Assembly: GCA_012522575.1 (NCBI GenBank)
Contig: JAAYKE010000086.1
Location: 1-39,062 of the forward strand
Reading direction: 5' to 3'
Origin: Armatimonadota bacterium
GTDB lineage: Bacteria > Armatimonadota > UBA5829
Length of the DNA: 39,062 nt
Positions within the stretch are counted from its first letter, which is position 1; each line of letters starts with the position of its first letter. The notes beneath the pieces were generated by a model. The model made no database searches. It saw only the letters and a program-made list of their open reading frames with translations, and was not told the origin of the DNA. Of this stretch, positions 31,035-39,062 are shown piece by piece. The translations under genes and the position numbers were made by a program.

Positions 31035-33444
31035 CGATGTAGTCGCCCACTTCATGGGCGCTAAGAGGACATCCAACGGCTGGCAAGCGAAGTGCCCCGC
31101 TCATGATGACAAAGTGGCGTCCCTGTCGATTCACCAGGAAGAGGACGGCAGAATTCTGCTGCACTGCCATGCCGGATGTGAACCTGATGTCGTTCTACGC
31201 GCAGTTGGGCTCAAGCTGTCCGACTTGTTCCAAGACACTGAGAGGTCGGTACAGCCAAGAGGTGGTCGTGGCGGGAGCAGGAAGAGGAAATCGGCTCCAT
31301 CCGATTCCATGATCGTCGCCGAATACGATTACCGAGATGAATCAGGAGCAATCCTTTTTCAGGTTGTCCGATTCGACCCAAAGGATTTTCGGTGCAGACG
31401 GCGTGTTGTGACTTCGACCAGTGCGGGTTGGACCTGGAACATGGACGGTGTCCGAAAGGTTGTCTACCGGCTGCCTGAAGTTATGGCGGCAACAGGTGGT
31501 GGAAATCCGGTATTCGTCGTAGAAGGCGAGAAAGATGTCCATACGCTTGAACGCCTCGGACTCGTCGGGACCTGTAACCCTGGTGGCGCGGGCAAGTGGA
31601 TAAAGGCATTCGCACCGTCTTTCCGAGAAGCCGATGTTGTCATCGTGACTGACAATGACCCGTCTGGCCGCGATCATGCTGAGACTGTCGCAAGGACGCT
31701 GAAGGGACATGCGAAGCGGATTCGAGTAGTCAGGCTGCCGGACCTGCCTCCCAAAGGCGATGTGACTGATTGGGTCGAGGCAGGGGGCACTATTGAAGAA
31801 CTTCTGAAGCTGGTCGATTCGGCGGCTGACTGGGAACCAGCCCCGGAAGTCGAGGTGACACTCGGCATTGACGGCGAGCCGCTCAATGACCTCGGCAACG
31901 CACGTCGGTTGGTGAAGAAGCATGGAGACTCCGTCCGGTTCTGCTACGATGCTGGCAAGTGGTATGACTGGGATGGCAGACGCTGGAGTCGAGATGAGAC
32001 AGGTGAAATCGTTCGCAGGGCCAAGGAAGTCGTTGATGTGATGTACGCTCAGGCTCTTGCCGCGAAGAAGAAAGCTGAATCCGAAGCAGATGACGAAGCC
32101 CTGGAAGCCGCCAAGACATTCGAGCGCCATGCTGTAACCTCCGGCAATCACCGGCGCATAATGGCGATGATCTCGCAGGCGGAATCGGAACCGGGTGTTC
32201 CCATACTTGCGAACGAACTGGACAAGGACAAATGGATCTTCAACTGCGCCAACGGTACGATTGATCTCGTCACCGGGCAACTCCGGTCGCACAACCGCTC
32301 TGATCTCATATCCAAAATAAGCCCGATTGCTTATGACCCAGGTGCAAAGTGTCCGACCTGGGCACGGTTCCTGCGTGAGGTATTCGAGGACGATCAGGAA
32401 CTGATACGGTTCGTCCATCTGGCTTCCGGTTACACGCTTACAGGCGACACGCGTGAGCAGGTCTTCTTCATACTCCACGGCTGCGGGTCGAACGGTAAAT
32501 CGACATTCATAATGGCACTGCGGGACATCTTCGGCGATTATGAGACCAAGACCTCGACCGACACGCTCATCGAGAAGAACTCCAACAACACAAACGACAT
32601 CGCGGCTCTCCGGGGATCGAGGTTCGTCAACGCTATAGAAACGAGCGCGGGAAAACGTCTGGCCGAAGCCCTGGTTAAGGAACTGACCGGGCAGGATGCC
32701 GTCAGCGCACGGTTCCTCTATCAGGAGTTCTTCACATTCATACCGGTGTTCAAGCTTTGGCTTGTGTGCAATCACGTGCCAGCAATTCAGGGACAGGACC
32801 ACGGTATCTGGCGGCGCATAAGGCTCGTGCCCTTCGACGTGCAGTTCAAAGAGTCAGAGGAATCCATCGGGCCATACAAAGACAAGTCGTTGCCGGAGAA
32901 GCTCAGAGCTGAATATGAGGGAATTCTTGCCTGGCTCGTGCGTGGGTGTCTCGACTGGCAGAGAGACGGGCTGCCGACAGCCAGAGCCGTCAGAGCGGCA
33001 ACGGGAAAACTCCAGCAGGATATGGATGTGCTCGGAGGGTTTCTCATCGAGTGCTGCGCATTCGAAAAACATGCCGAAGTCTCAGCTAAGGTATTATATT
33101 CGGCCTACTGCCAGTGGGCGGAAGGTAACCGGGAGAAACCTCTTTCACAGCGATGGTTCGGCCTGCGGCTTTCCGAACGCGGGACCTGCGAGCGCATACA
33201 TCGCAGAACTGGATGGTTCTGGATTGGCATACGCCTGGCGGAACAGTCTGAAGCTGTGACCCAAGTGACCGATGTGACGCAAGACCCCCGGAAGTTTCCT
33301 CCATGCGCGCGCGAGAATGGCGATATGGAAGGGTGTATTACACAGACATCCATGGAGCTTTTCCAGGAGATAGCGTCACATGGGTCTCAAGAGTCACACG
33401 ACACAAATGATAGTCTTGACTGGTCGAACGGGGTGGCGTTCTGA
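31024..33444 (+). CDS. P4-type primase-helicase, 806 aa
   Basis: CHC2 zinc-binding domain with all ligands (KCPAHDDK, then LLHCHAGC, residues ~23-57), a TOPRIM domain (VEGEKD near 169, VTDNDPSGRD near 210), the D5_N-type region, and an SF3 helicase (Walker A GCGSNGKST near 488; FFTFIPVFKLWLVCNHVP; RRIRLVPFDV). TTG 31024 is the start: GGAGG lies 6 bases upstream, and the frame overlaps the helicase gene. Its C-terminal coding end carries 9-base-spaced GTGAC repeats and a CATGCGCGCGCG tract (33254-33313) that match the candidate origin after the homologous gene at 3769. Likely phage replication initiator. Confidence 0.92.
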   Translation: MNVNDVVAHFMGAKRTSNGWQAKCPAHDDKVASLSIHQEEDGRILLHCHAGCEPDVVLRAVGLKLSDLFQDTERSVQPRGGRGGSRKRKSAPSDSMIVAEYDYRDESGAILFQVVRFDPKDFRCRRRVVTSTSAGWTWNMDGVRKVVYRLPEVMAATGGGNPVFVVEGEKDVHTLERLGLVGTCNPGGAGKWIKAFAPSFREADVVIVTDNDPSGRDHAETVARTLKGHAKRIRVVRLPDLPPKGDVTDWVEAGGTIEELLKLVDSAADWEPAPEVEVTLGIDGEPLNDLGNARRLVKKHGDSVRFCYDAGKWYDWDGRRWSRDETGEIVRRAKEVVDVMYAQALAAKKKAESEADDEALEAAKTFERHAVTSGNHRRIMAMISQAESEPGVPILANELDKDKWIFNCANGTIDLVTGQLRSHNRSDLISKISPIAYDPGAKCPTWARFLREVFEDDQELIRFVHLASGYTLTGDTREQVFFILHGCGSNGKSTFIMALRDIFGDYETKTSTDTLIEKNSNNTNDIAALRGSRFVNAIETSAGKRLAEALVKELTGQDAVSARFLYQEFFTFIPVFKLWLVCNHVPAIQGQDHGIWRRIRLVPFDVQFKESEESIGPYKDKSLPEKLRAEYEGILAWLVRGCLDWQRDGLPTARAVRAATGKLQQDMDVLGGFLIECCAFEKHAEVSAKVLYSAYCQWAEGNREKPLSQRWFGLRLSERGTCERIHRRTGWFWIGIRLAEQSEAVTQVTDVTQDPRKFPPCARENGDMEGCITQTSMELFQEIASHGSQESHDTNDSLDWSNGVAF
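33254..33313. repeat. GTGAC repeats and CG-alternating tract inside the primase 3' end
   Basis: GTGAC words at 33256, 33265 and 33274 have an exact 9-base period (the last is GTGACGCAAG), and CATGCGCGCGCG follows at 33302-33313. Inverted GCGTCAC and GAGTCAC lie at 33373 and 33391. The same words form the candidate origin at 6083-6330. This may be a compact origin embedded in coding sequence. Confidence 0.45.
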
Positions 33445-34361
33445 TGGGATACCTCGATACTCTCAATCGTGCTGGAATCAGAGCGAGCATTCGCCGGGGA
33501 GACACTCTGTGGCTCGATCCGCAGTATCTGGTTACATCGAAAATCGCCGAGATAGTGCGGTTGCACAAGGATGATCTACTTGCCGAGATTCGTCGTTGTG
33601 CGGCAGATACAGCAGATGATGCCGCAGAGATAGTCCCCAGCTACCGCTTCATGTGGGTAGCGACAGACCTTGATTCGTTCGAGGAATACGATCCCCGATT
33701 CGGTTATGAGTTGGACTGCGATCCGGTCTACCGGATGCTCGATGCGGCTTACTATGCCTGGCTCCGACATCGCATGGAGAACGCACGGAAGTCCCATGAG
33801 TCCGGTCGGTTGGACGACGGAGCATTTGAAGTTCTGAGAACCAGGTTCAACATTGTCCACGAATGGGCTGTCCTACACATCGGCGAGGATGCCCTTCGCC
33901 GGGCGATCCGGTCTACGAACGTCAAGACTTATGTTCCGCCGTCCGAGCAGATCTTCGCCGCTTATCGGAAGATATGGGACGACGCATGGAATGCTTGCGA
34001 GCAGCGTCGGGCTGCAGCGAGTCTTACCGGTCAGTCCGCCCAGGCACGCAGACTCCAGCACCTGCTCGATACCCAGGGCTATGCCTGTATACGGTCATCT
34101 GTCGTCGAGGATATCATTGTCTTCGTCCAAGACGATTCGGTCGCTGTTCCTGCCAAGTGGTCAGGTAAGGTTCAGTTCACGATTGATGAGCTGCGACTGA
34201 TGGCTGGCTCGTCACCTGAAGCAGTGAAGCAGGTTTACGAAGTCAAGCGGGTGTTCGGCGGAAAGGTCGTGCCTTCTGATGAACCAGGCAGCCGGTTATT
34301 CCCTGAGAGCACGCTCGGAATCACGACCTCGCAGCAGCTTGCGCTGGAGCATGCAGTGTGA
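33444..34361 (+). CDS. Hypothetical protein with TubC docking-like N-domain, 305 aa
   Basis: The first ~50 residues (MGYLDTLNRAGIRASIRRGD, then LWLDPQYLVTSKIAEIVRLHKDDLLAEIRR) match the small TubC N-terminal docking-type domain, often present in phage and element proteins near primases. The remaining 250 residues are not recognised. It starts in the TGATG overlap with the primase gene, so it is translated with it; a helper of replication that docks to a partner protein is possible. Confidence 0.6.
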   Translation: MGYLDTLNRAGIRASIRRGDTLWLDPQYLVTSKIAEIVRLHKDDLLAEIRRCAADTADDAAEIVPSYRFMWVATDLDSFEEYDPRFGYELDCDPVYRMLDAAYYAWLRHRMENARKSHESGRLDDGAFEVLRTRFNIVHEWAVLHIGEDALRRAIRSTNVKTYVPPSEQIFAAYRKIWDDAWNACEQRRAAASLTGQSAQARRLQHLLDTQGYACIRSSVVEDIIVFVQDDSVAVPAKWSGKVQFTIDELRLMAGSSPEAVKQVYEVKRVFGGKVVPSDEPGSRLFPESTLGITTSQQLALEHAV

Positions 34362-34392
34362 CGTTCGTTAAGACTAATTCGGCTGTAATCAT

Positions 34393-34539
34393 ATGCAAAA
34401 ACCCAGGTATTGGCGGCAGTTTTCGGCCAGGTTGCCTGCCAAATATCGGTCTGTAAGCCGGAAGTTGAGCGTAGAGACGGCGCGAAACGCCTTCTCCGCC
34501 CATCTCCGGTTCGCCGTAACAACTGGAACACATCAATGA
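34393..34539 (+). CDS. Possible 48-codon ORF coupled to the TerS-like gene
   Basis: Runs from ATG 34393 to a TGA that overlaps the next start (ATGA). It encodes a very basic, Arg-rich peptide. No clear ribosome site is visible, so this is tentative. Confidence 0.3.
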   Translation: MQKPRYWRQFSARLPAKYRSVSRKLSVETARNAFSAHLRFAVTTGTHQ

Positions 34540-35063
34540 GTGACAAAAAACGATATCAGGATCGAAAGCCGGAGATCGGCGTGCGGGATACCGAGGGCGC
34601 GGACCGCTGGCACAGAAACAGCGGCGCCAGGCGCGGCGGCGCTCCGGAGGGCAACACAAATGCTCTCAAGCACGGCATCTACGCGGACAGGTTTCTTACT
34701 CCCGAGGAGCGGCCCCTCTTCGACGCCATCATCACCCAACTGCACGAGGACTTTGTGTTCAATAAGAGCTCGGACTTCATGCAGGTGGAACTGGTGGCGG
34801 TCTACTTTCTCAAGCTCGGACGAGCACAGGAAGCGAACGATTGGGAGGCTGCGGAGAGGCTTGACCGGATGATCCGCTGCCATCTCAAGGACCTCAAGGC
34901 AACCAAGATTGCACGAGAGGGAGAGGAGCCGCGAGGACTTGAGACGACACCGGCGGAGTGGGCAAGTTCGCTCCTGAGCCGATGGGCGGAGTCACAGAAA
35001 CCCAAACGACAGCGCAAGCCGAAAAACGCGGAAATCATTTCGGATAACACGGCGGAGGACTGA
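34536..35063 (+). CDS. Phage terminase small-subunit-like protein, 175 aa
   Basis: The GGAPEGNTNALKHGIYADRF segment is the typical opening of a family of phage proteins encoded just before large terminases (G-AP-GN-NALKHG). The rest is helical, with a basic C-terminus. ATG 34536 is chosen over upstream starts because homology-like sequence begins there; the ribosome site is weak, so coupling to the ORF before is likely. The large terminase lies 1.5 kb downstream, after the reverse-oriented integrase pair. It should recognise phage DNA for packaging. Confidence 0.65.
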   Translation: MSDKKRYQDRKPEIGVRDTEGADRWHRNSGARRGGAPEGNTNALKHGIYADRFLTPEERPLFDAIITQLHEDFVFNKSSDFMQVELVAVYFLKLGRAQEANDWEAAERLDRMIRCHLKDLKATKIAREGEEPRGLETTPAEWASSLLSRWAESQKPKRQRKPKNAEIISDNTAED

Positions 35064-35191
35064 GGAGTGGCGGGTGTGTCACGCGTGAGTTTCGGAGGCT
35101 CGGAGCCAGCGATTTCGGATAAGACGTATTCTCCGAACTCGCTTCTTGCCGCACGCAATCCCGGAAAACAATGGCTGCCGGAAATGGAGAG

Positions 35192-35223
35192 CGGGGAAAG
35201 GTTGATGGATGTTCCTTTCCCCG
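35192..35223. repeat. 10-bp stem-loop between TerS-like gene and integrase
   Basis: CGGGGAAAGG (35192-35201) and CCTTTCCCCG (35214-35223) are exact complements around 12 bases. It lies between convergent genes (TerS-like on plus, integrase on minus). It may end transcription from either side; no long U-run is present. Confidence 0.5.
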
Positions 35224-35237
35224 GCAGCGCGTGCGAC

Positions 35238-36155
35238 TCAGAGGCGTTCGAGCGCATCCTCCAGAGCCTCGTTTGCGAGGTGCGTGTATATCTCGGTAGT
35301 GGAGACATCGCGGTGGATGAAGGCGTGCTTCACAAGGAGCAGATCGGAAGTGGCCGCATAGAGGTGAGTAGCGAATGTGTGGCGGAGACCGTGCGGAGAG
35401 ATCCGCTTGCCTATTCCCGCTCGTCTCAGCCATTGACTCAACCGGATTTCAATCTGCCTTGCGCACAGCCGTGTGCCGCGAGAGGAAATAAACAGAGCGG
35501 TACAGTTTCCGGCTGCGAGTTTCCTTCGCTCCTTGATATAGGCTCGAAGGGTTGTCCTGAGCGAGGTCTTGAGGAACTTGACCTGCGGGACACCTCCCTT
35601 TCCGATAATGTGCAGGTGCTTACAGTCGAGATCAACGTCGTCTATGTCGAGGTTCACCAACTCGGCCAGCCGAATGCCGGTGCCAAGGAACAACTCGAAG
35701 ATCACCCGGTCGCGTCGCGCCAGCGGATTTGTCCTGTCATAGAGTTCCTTGAGCAGTTTACGCTTCTCGGCTTCGGTAAGGAACTTCGGCGGTGTCCTTG
35801 ACAGGCGTTTTGTGACCACATGGCTTGCCGAGTTGGTATCAGCGAGTCCGGTCTCAGTAGCCCAGGCAAAGAAAGAACGGACAACGGCCTTCAGCCGATG
35901 TATTGTCGCGGTGGATTTTGGCGAGCCGTTTTCGGAGAACGCGACCGAAGGATCGGTGAGCGCGGCGTCTATCATCGCGGGCGTGATGCTGCCGACATCG
36001 ATAGCGGGCAGCACTCGAACGAAACAGCGAATGTCGCGCAGGTATGCGGAGATGGTATGCTCCGAGCGCCCCTGCGCCCGGAGCCTTACCGCGAAGTCGT
36101 CTATCGAGTGTTCAAGATTGTTAGTTGGCTGCAGCAGCCTGATCGGGTTCGGCAC
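35238..36155 (-). CDS. Tyrosine recombinase/integrase, 305 aa
   Basis: A SAM-like core-binding domain (EHSIDDFAVRLRAQGRSEHT and on) is followed by the catalytic domain: Arg in GIRLAELVNL, Lys in IGKGG, SPHGLRHTFA, His in FIHRDVS and nucleophile Tyr in TTEIYTH. All catalytic residues are present. GTG 36155 is the start because GGAGGTGG lies 6 bases upstream; longer starts would overlap the preceding gene. It is XerC/D-sized. It overlaps the preceding N-domain-like gene by ~35 bases and lies on the opposite strand between TerS-like and large-terminase genes, so it may be a later insertion into the phage block. Confidence 0.9.
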   Translation of the reverse strand: MPNPIRLLQPTNNLEHSIDDFAVRLRAQGRSEHTISAYLRDIRCFVRVLPAIDVGSITPAMIDAALTDPSVAFSENGSPKSTATIHRLKAVVRSFFAWATETGLADTNSASHVVTKRLSRTPPKFLTEAEKRKLLKELYDRTNPLARRDRVIFELFLGTGIRLAELVNLDIDDVDLDCKHLHIIGKGGVPQVKFLKTSLRTTLRAYIKERRKLAAGNCTALFISSRGTRLCARQIEIRLSQWLRRAGIGKRISPHGLRHTFATHLYAATSDLLLVKHAFIHRDVSTTEIYTHLANEALEDALERL

Positions 36156-36519
36156 TTTCCACCTCCGTCTGTTGTATCTTGAGGTCACGTCCGAGTGGAA
36201 CGTCTTTCGGCAGGGGGAGCCTGTCAATGTAGCCTTGCTCCTTCGCCCAGAAGAGAAACGTGCGGAACACGCGGACGGTCTTCTTGACTGTGATTTCAGA
36301 GCGATCCTTGTCGCCGTGCATCTTAAGGAGAGCATCCGACTTGAGAAAGCCCGCGACATGTGGGATCAGGATCGCCGACAGTTTCTTGTCGAGGCCGAAG
36401 TAAGCCTCGACCTATTCCAGATCTTTGTTGTAGGTATAGAGCGTGCGTTCGCTCTTGCCCTGGCCCTTGAGATACTCAAGGTGCTCCTGGATAGCTTCGT
36501 GAAGTGTCTTTTCTGTCAT
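36121..36519 (-). pseudogene. Stand-alone integrase N-domain gene with in-frame TAG
   Basis: ATG 36519 (GGAGGC upstream) starts a core-binding-domain-like protein (LHEAIQEHLEYLKGQGKSER). After KDLE a TAG at 36412-36414 stops the frame, and the same frame continues with VEAYFGLDKKLSAILIPHVA to a TAA at 36121-36123 (~131 codons plus the stop). CAG to TAG would be a one-base change (KDLEQVEAYFG). The protein lacks a catalytic domain, and the active integrase starts within its 3' end, so the two are translation-coupled. It may be an accessory subunit, a regulator, or a broken copy; amber read-through cannot be excluded. Confidence 0.65.
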
Positions 36520-36625
36520 TTCACTGCCTCCGAGATTGATGTTGTTCACATTCACGCTTGGACCGTGCCTGAAAGTCAAGGAGAATGTGATCAGCAATCG
36601 TCCGGGGATTTCGTTGGAGAAGGTC

Positions 36626-38152
36626 ATGGCAAAGTTCAGCACCAAAGAAAAGCGCATGGTGCAGATACTCTCAAGCCCGGTGCTTTGGGGACAACACTAC
36701 CTCAGAAACCGGGACGGTTCGCCTCGCGGCTATTGGTCTCACCAGGTTGAGGACCTGGAATGCAGCGACAGCAACATCATTCATCTCGATGGAAGAGATG
36801 TGGGGAAGTCGGTGTGCCTCACGACGGATGTGCTGCACTTCGTTTTTACAAACTACGGTGTCCAGGGACTTATCGCAGCCCCACACCAGGGACACCTCGA
36901 CACTCTCATCGAAGAGATAGAGTTCCAGTTGGACTCGAACCCCGACCTGACGGCAAGCGTTGGGATTACCAAATATGGCAAGCCTAAAATCCACAGGAAG
37001 CCGTACTTCCGGCTGGAGTTCACCAATGGCTCTATACTCTACTTCCGGCCTGCAGGAGCTTATGGCGATGCGTTCAGATCACTGCACGTCGAGAGGATAT
37101 GGGTCGACGAAGGGGCATGGCTAACCGAGAAAGCGTGGAAGGCGCTGAGGCAGTGCCTCAAGGCCGGAGGGACGCTCCGCATATACTCAACTCCCAACGG
37201 CTTGAGGGATACTACTTACTATCGCCTTACCAACTCAGGACAGTTCCGTGTGTTCCACTGGCCATCATGGCTCAATCCCGACTGGAGCGATGATCGCAAA
37301 CAGGAGTTGCTCGACTTCTACGGCGGACGTGATAGCGCGGGCTGGCAGCATGAGGTCGCCGGAGAACACGGTAAGCCGTCATACGGCGCGTTCAACATCG
37401 AGTGTCTGAACCTCTGCAGGCAGGAAGTAATCGACTACCGCAGGTTGATGATCCGGGGCGAGGACCTTTCGACCTGCGAGACCGAAGAGGACTCACTCGA
37501 CCGTCTGAAGATACTGCTGAATCTCATGCCTCAGACCGGCGCATACTGGATCGGCGGTGACCTGGGCTATACCAATGATCCGACCGAGATTGTCGTGTTC
37601 CGTGAGGACGAGTTCGGTGACAGGCAAGTGATGACTCTGGTCCTGCGCATTCACATGGAGCACGTATCCTACCCGCACATCGCCCAGGTGATATCGCTGC
37701 TGGAGCGTTACTTCACTCCGGTCGGTATAGGGATTGACAACGGCGGCAACGGTCTCGCGGTCGTCCAGGAACTGCTCACTCTCGACAAATACAAGCCGTT
37801 GCAGCTTCAGGGCAGGCTTCGCGGATATGACTTCGGCGGGATGACGACTCTGGCCGTACGGGATGACCGCGACGTCAGGAAGCGGACCAAAGAGCTTATG
37901 ACAACTCTCATCAACGGTGCGCTGCAGAGACGCCAGCTAGTCCTACCCGCCGACGATCTGGAGATAGAAGACCAGTTCACGACGCATACCTATACGCTTT
38001 CAAACGGCAACATCATTTACTCGAAGGGCAACGATCACATCGTTGACGCAGTGCGCTGCGCGATGCTTGCGCATGAGCAGGGCATTCTCGATGGGGTTCG
38101 GGAGGAGACCGTCTGCGTCGTGCCGGTTCTGACCGCTCCCATCTTCATCTGA
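36626..38152 (+). CDS. terL: Phage terminase large subunit, 508 aa
   Basis: The N-terminal packaging ATPase has a variant Walker A (HLDGRDVGKSVCL) and Walker B (ERIWVDEGAW). The C-terminal RNase-H-like nuclease has DLGYTNDP, GIDNGGNG and HIVDAVRCA, giving the three acidic metal-binding positions. GGAGAAGG lies before ATG 36626. The enzyme cuts concatemers and pumps DNA into procapsids. It is followed at once by a tiny ORF and the portal gene, the normal order of phage packaging modules. Confidence 0.9.
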   Translation: MAKFSTKEKRMVQILSSPVLWGQHYLRNRDGSPRGYWSHQVEDLECSDSNIIHLDGRDVGKSVCLTTDVLHFVFTNYGVQGLIAAPHQGHLDTLIEEIEFQLDSNPDLTASVGITKYGKPKIHRKPYFRLEFTNGSILYFRPAGAYGDAFRSLHVERIWVDEGAWLTEKAWKALRQCLKAGGTLRIYSTPNGLRDTTYYRLTNSGQFRVFHWPSWLNPDWSDDRKQELLDFYGGRDSAGWQHEVAGEHGKPSYGAFNIECLNLCRQEVIDYRRLMIRGEDLSTCETEEDSLDRLKILLNLMPQTGAYWIGGDLGYTNDPTEIVVFREDEFGDRQVMTLVLRIHMEHVSYPHIAQVISLLERYFTPVGIGIDNGGNGLAVVQELLTLDKYKPLQLQGRLRGYDFGGMTTLAVRDDRDVRKRTKELMTTLINGALQRRQLVLPADDLEIEDQFTTHTYTLSNGNIIYSKGNDHIVDAVRCAMLAHEQGILDGVREETVCVVPVLTAPIFI

Positions 38153-38256
38153 TGCGCCGTGCGGCGGTTCCTGCGGCTGATGTCGATGGACGCCTCATTT
38201 ATCGACCGGCAACGCACTCGCGCGACATTGGCGAGCGTGGCGCGAATAAACGCTAA
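38152..38256 (+). CDS. Tiny ORF between terminase and portal, 34 aa
   Basis: Starts in the TGATG overlap with the terminase stop and encodes a basic peptide ending at TAA 38254-38256. Its position is common for small phage ORFs of unknown function, but the sequence alone does not prove it is made. Confidence 0.35.
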   Translation: MRRAAVPAADVDGRLIYRPATHSRDIGERGANKR

Positions 38257-38280
38257 AGCTGACCATCTGGGAGGTTCGGA

Positions 38281-39062
38281 TTGGATAACTCAAATGCACA
38301 GGCTCAGAGCCTCTCCCCAGAGAGCAACTCATCATACGGCATAGTCATAGCTCCGCTCGCGAGCGCGGCCGCACTGGACTCGTCAGCGTTCTCTGGCATA
38401 AACGTCTGCGACGATGCGATACCAAATACATGGGAAGAGCGGGCAAAGAAAGCCTGGGAGTATTATGTCGAGGAGCCGCTCATCAAGAACTGTATCAACT
38501 CCTGGCGCACGTTCGCGGTCGGCGACGAGATAAAGATCACGAGCGATGATGACGAGGTCAAGTCCAAGGCGAACGAACTCGCCGACAGGCTCGGCATTTC
38601 GGAGTTCGTGAAAGACATGATCCTCCAACTCCTTGTCAAGGGCGACGCGGTCGGCTTCAAACGCTACTCCAAAGACGGCAAAGACATCGAGGAAGTCACC
38701 TGTGTGAACCCCATTTCCATCAAGGTCAAATATGCCCAGGGCCAACTCGTCGAAATCCAGCAGTTTCCCGAAGACAGCCCCACGGCTGGCGACGGGCTGA
38801 AGCTTCCGGTCGAGCAGACGCTGCATCTCAAGTGGGATGCGCCGTCGTTTTCGCCCAGGGGCAACTCACTCGTACTTCCGGCGTTTGAGTCCATCGAACT
38901 TCTGCGCGACTACCGGCGGGCAGAGAAGGCGATAGCCAAGCGGTGGACCACGCCGCTGCGGTTCATCAAGGTCGGCGGCGAGTTCGGACAGCGGATGATC
39001 ATGCCGGACCAGAAGATGCTTCACGATGTCCGCGATCTGATGAACAAGATGGACATGAAAAG
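38281..39062 (+). CDS. Phage portal protein, 5' part (runs off the window)
   Basis: TTG 38281 has GGGAGG six bases upstream and opens a frame of 260 codons that reaches the window edge without a stop. The product shows portal features: an acidic N-terminus, the WEYYVEEPLIKNCINSWRTF helix, LVKGDAVGFKRYSKDGKDIE (clip/wing beta region), and RRAEKAIAKRWTTPLRFIKV, typical of siphovirus-like portals of the HK97/SPP1 type. It would form the dodecameric ring through which terminase loads DNA. The missing 3' half must be sought past the window. Confidence 0.85.
   Translation, partial: MDNSNAQAQSLSPESNSSYGIVIAPLASAAALDSSAFSGINVCDDAIPNTWEERAKKAWEYYVEEPLIKNCINSWRTFAVGDEIKITSDDDEVKSKANELADRLGISEFVKDMILQLLVKGDAVGFKRYSKDGKDIEEVTCVNPISIKVKYAQGQLVEIQQFPEDSPTAGDGLKLPVEQTLHLKWDAPSFSPRGNSLVLPAFESIELLRDYRRAEKAIAKRWTTPLRFIKVGGEFGQRMIMPDQKMLHDVRDLMNKMDMK

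Noticed and set aside
31342-32802. 486-codon minus-strand ORF
   Set aside because: It lies wholly antisense to the well-supported primase-helicase gene, has no ribosome site or family pattern, and is a shadow of codon bias.
35067-35801. 244-codon plus-strand ORF after the TerS-like gene
   Set aside because: Most of it is antisense to the integrase. The first ~57 codons lie outside that gene, but I see no family motif to support it.
35749-36750. 333-codon plus-strand ORF
   Set aside because: Antisense to both integrase-type genes, which have motifs and ribosome sites.

Overview
This is an accessory, hotspot-like stretch of a bacterial chromosome. The sequence does not allow a confident phylum call. 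A TolC-type outer-membrane protein with a signal peptide and an HlyD/EmrA-type adaptor fragment indicate a diderm cell, and several good sigma70-type promoters (TTGACA/TATAAT-like) are visible. No housekeeping protein gene is present apart from the efflux/radical-SAM cluster; the only core gene is a tRNA-Glu(CTC).

Layout. (1) 197-8219: an integrative element of about 8 kb inserted in tRNA-Glu. It is bounded by a 58-bp perfect direct repeat that covers the tRNA 5' half plus 14 bp upstream. It carries a tyrosine integrase broken by an in-frame TGA, a divergent regulator/excisionase-like pair, a P4-type primase-helicase, a candidate iteron origin with a 46-bp alternating purine-pyrimidine tract, and a terminase-small-subunit-like protein. 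It has no capsid genes, so it looks like a phage satellite (PICI/P4-like). (2) 8549-18436: a compact seven-gene minus-strand operon. In transcription order it is: helix-turn-helix protein, DUF4007 protein, 1156-aa P-loop ATPase, DndC-like PAPS-reductase-family protein, DEAH helicase, MORC/Hsp90-like GHKL ATPase, PLD nuclease. It has one promoter with a downstream inverted repeat. It reads as an anti-phage defence system that mixes parts known from BREX type 4, Dnd/Ssp phosphorothioation and MORC-type restriction loci, and it is the most interesting item here. (3) 18767-22926: a minus-strand phage-derived module: sigma factor, small ORF, M15 endolysin, DUF2924 protein, a resolvase-domain protein lacking the catalytic serine, a large serine recombinase and its usual HTH companion. 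(4) 23237-25456: two uncharacterised overlapping genes, the upstream one probably frameshifted in a run of cytosines. (5) 25587-29650: tetR and tolC, then a divergent radical-SAM gene and the first ~105 codons of an HlyD/EmrA adaptor, with a palindromic operator between the divergent promoters. (6) 29650-39062: the adaptor is cut and joined directly to a 5'-truncated recD2-like gene. A phage-like cluster follows: second P4-type primase-helicase, TubC-docking-like protein, TerS-like protein, a reverse-oriented integrase pair, large terminase, and a portal protein running off the window.

How parts work together. The satellite-like island, the defence operon and two phage-derived segments lie side by side, as expected of an integration hotspot. 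Both primase-helicases carry GTGAC(GC) repeats and a CATGCGCGCGCG tract at or just after their 3' ends, suggesting a shared replication-origin design. Three recombination proteins are damaged or lack a key residue (TGA in int 1, TAG in the integrase N-domain gene, Ser to Ala in the small resolvase), so at least some of these elements may now be fixed in place.
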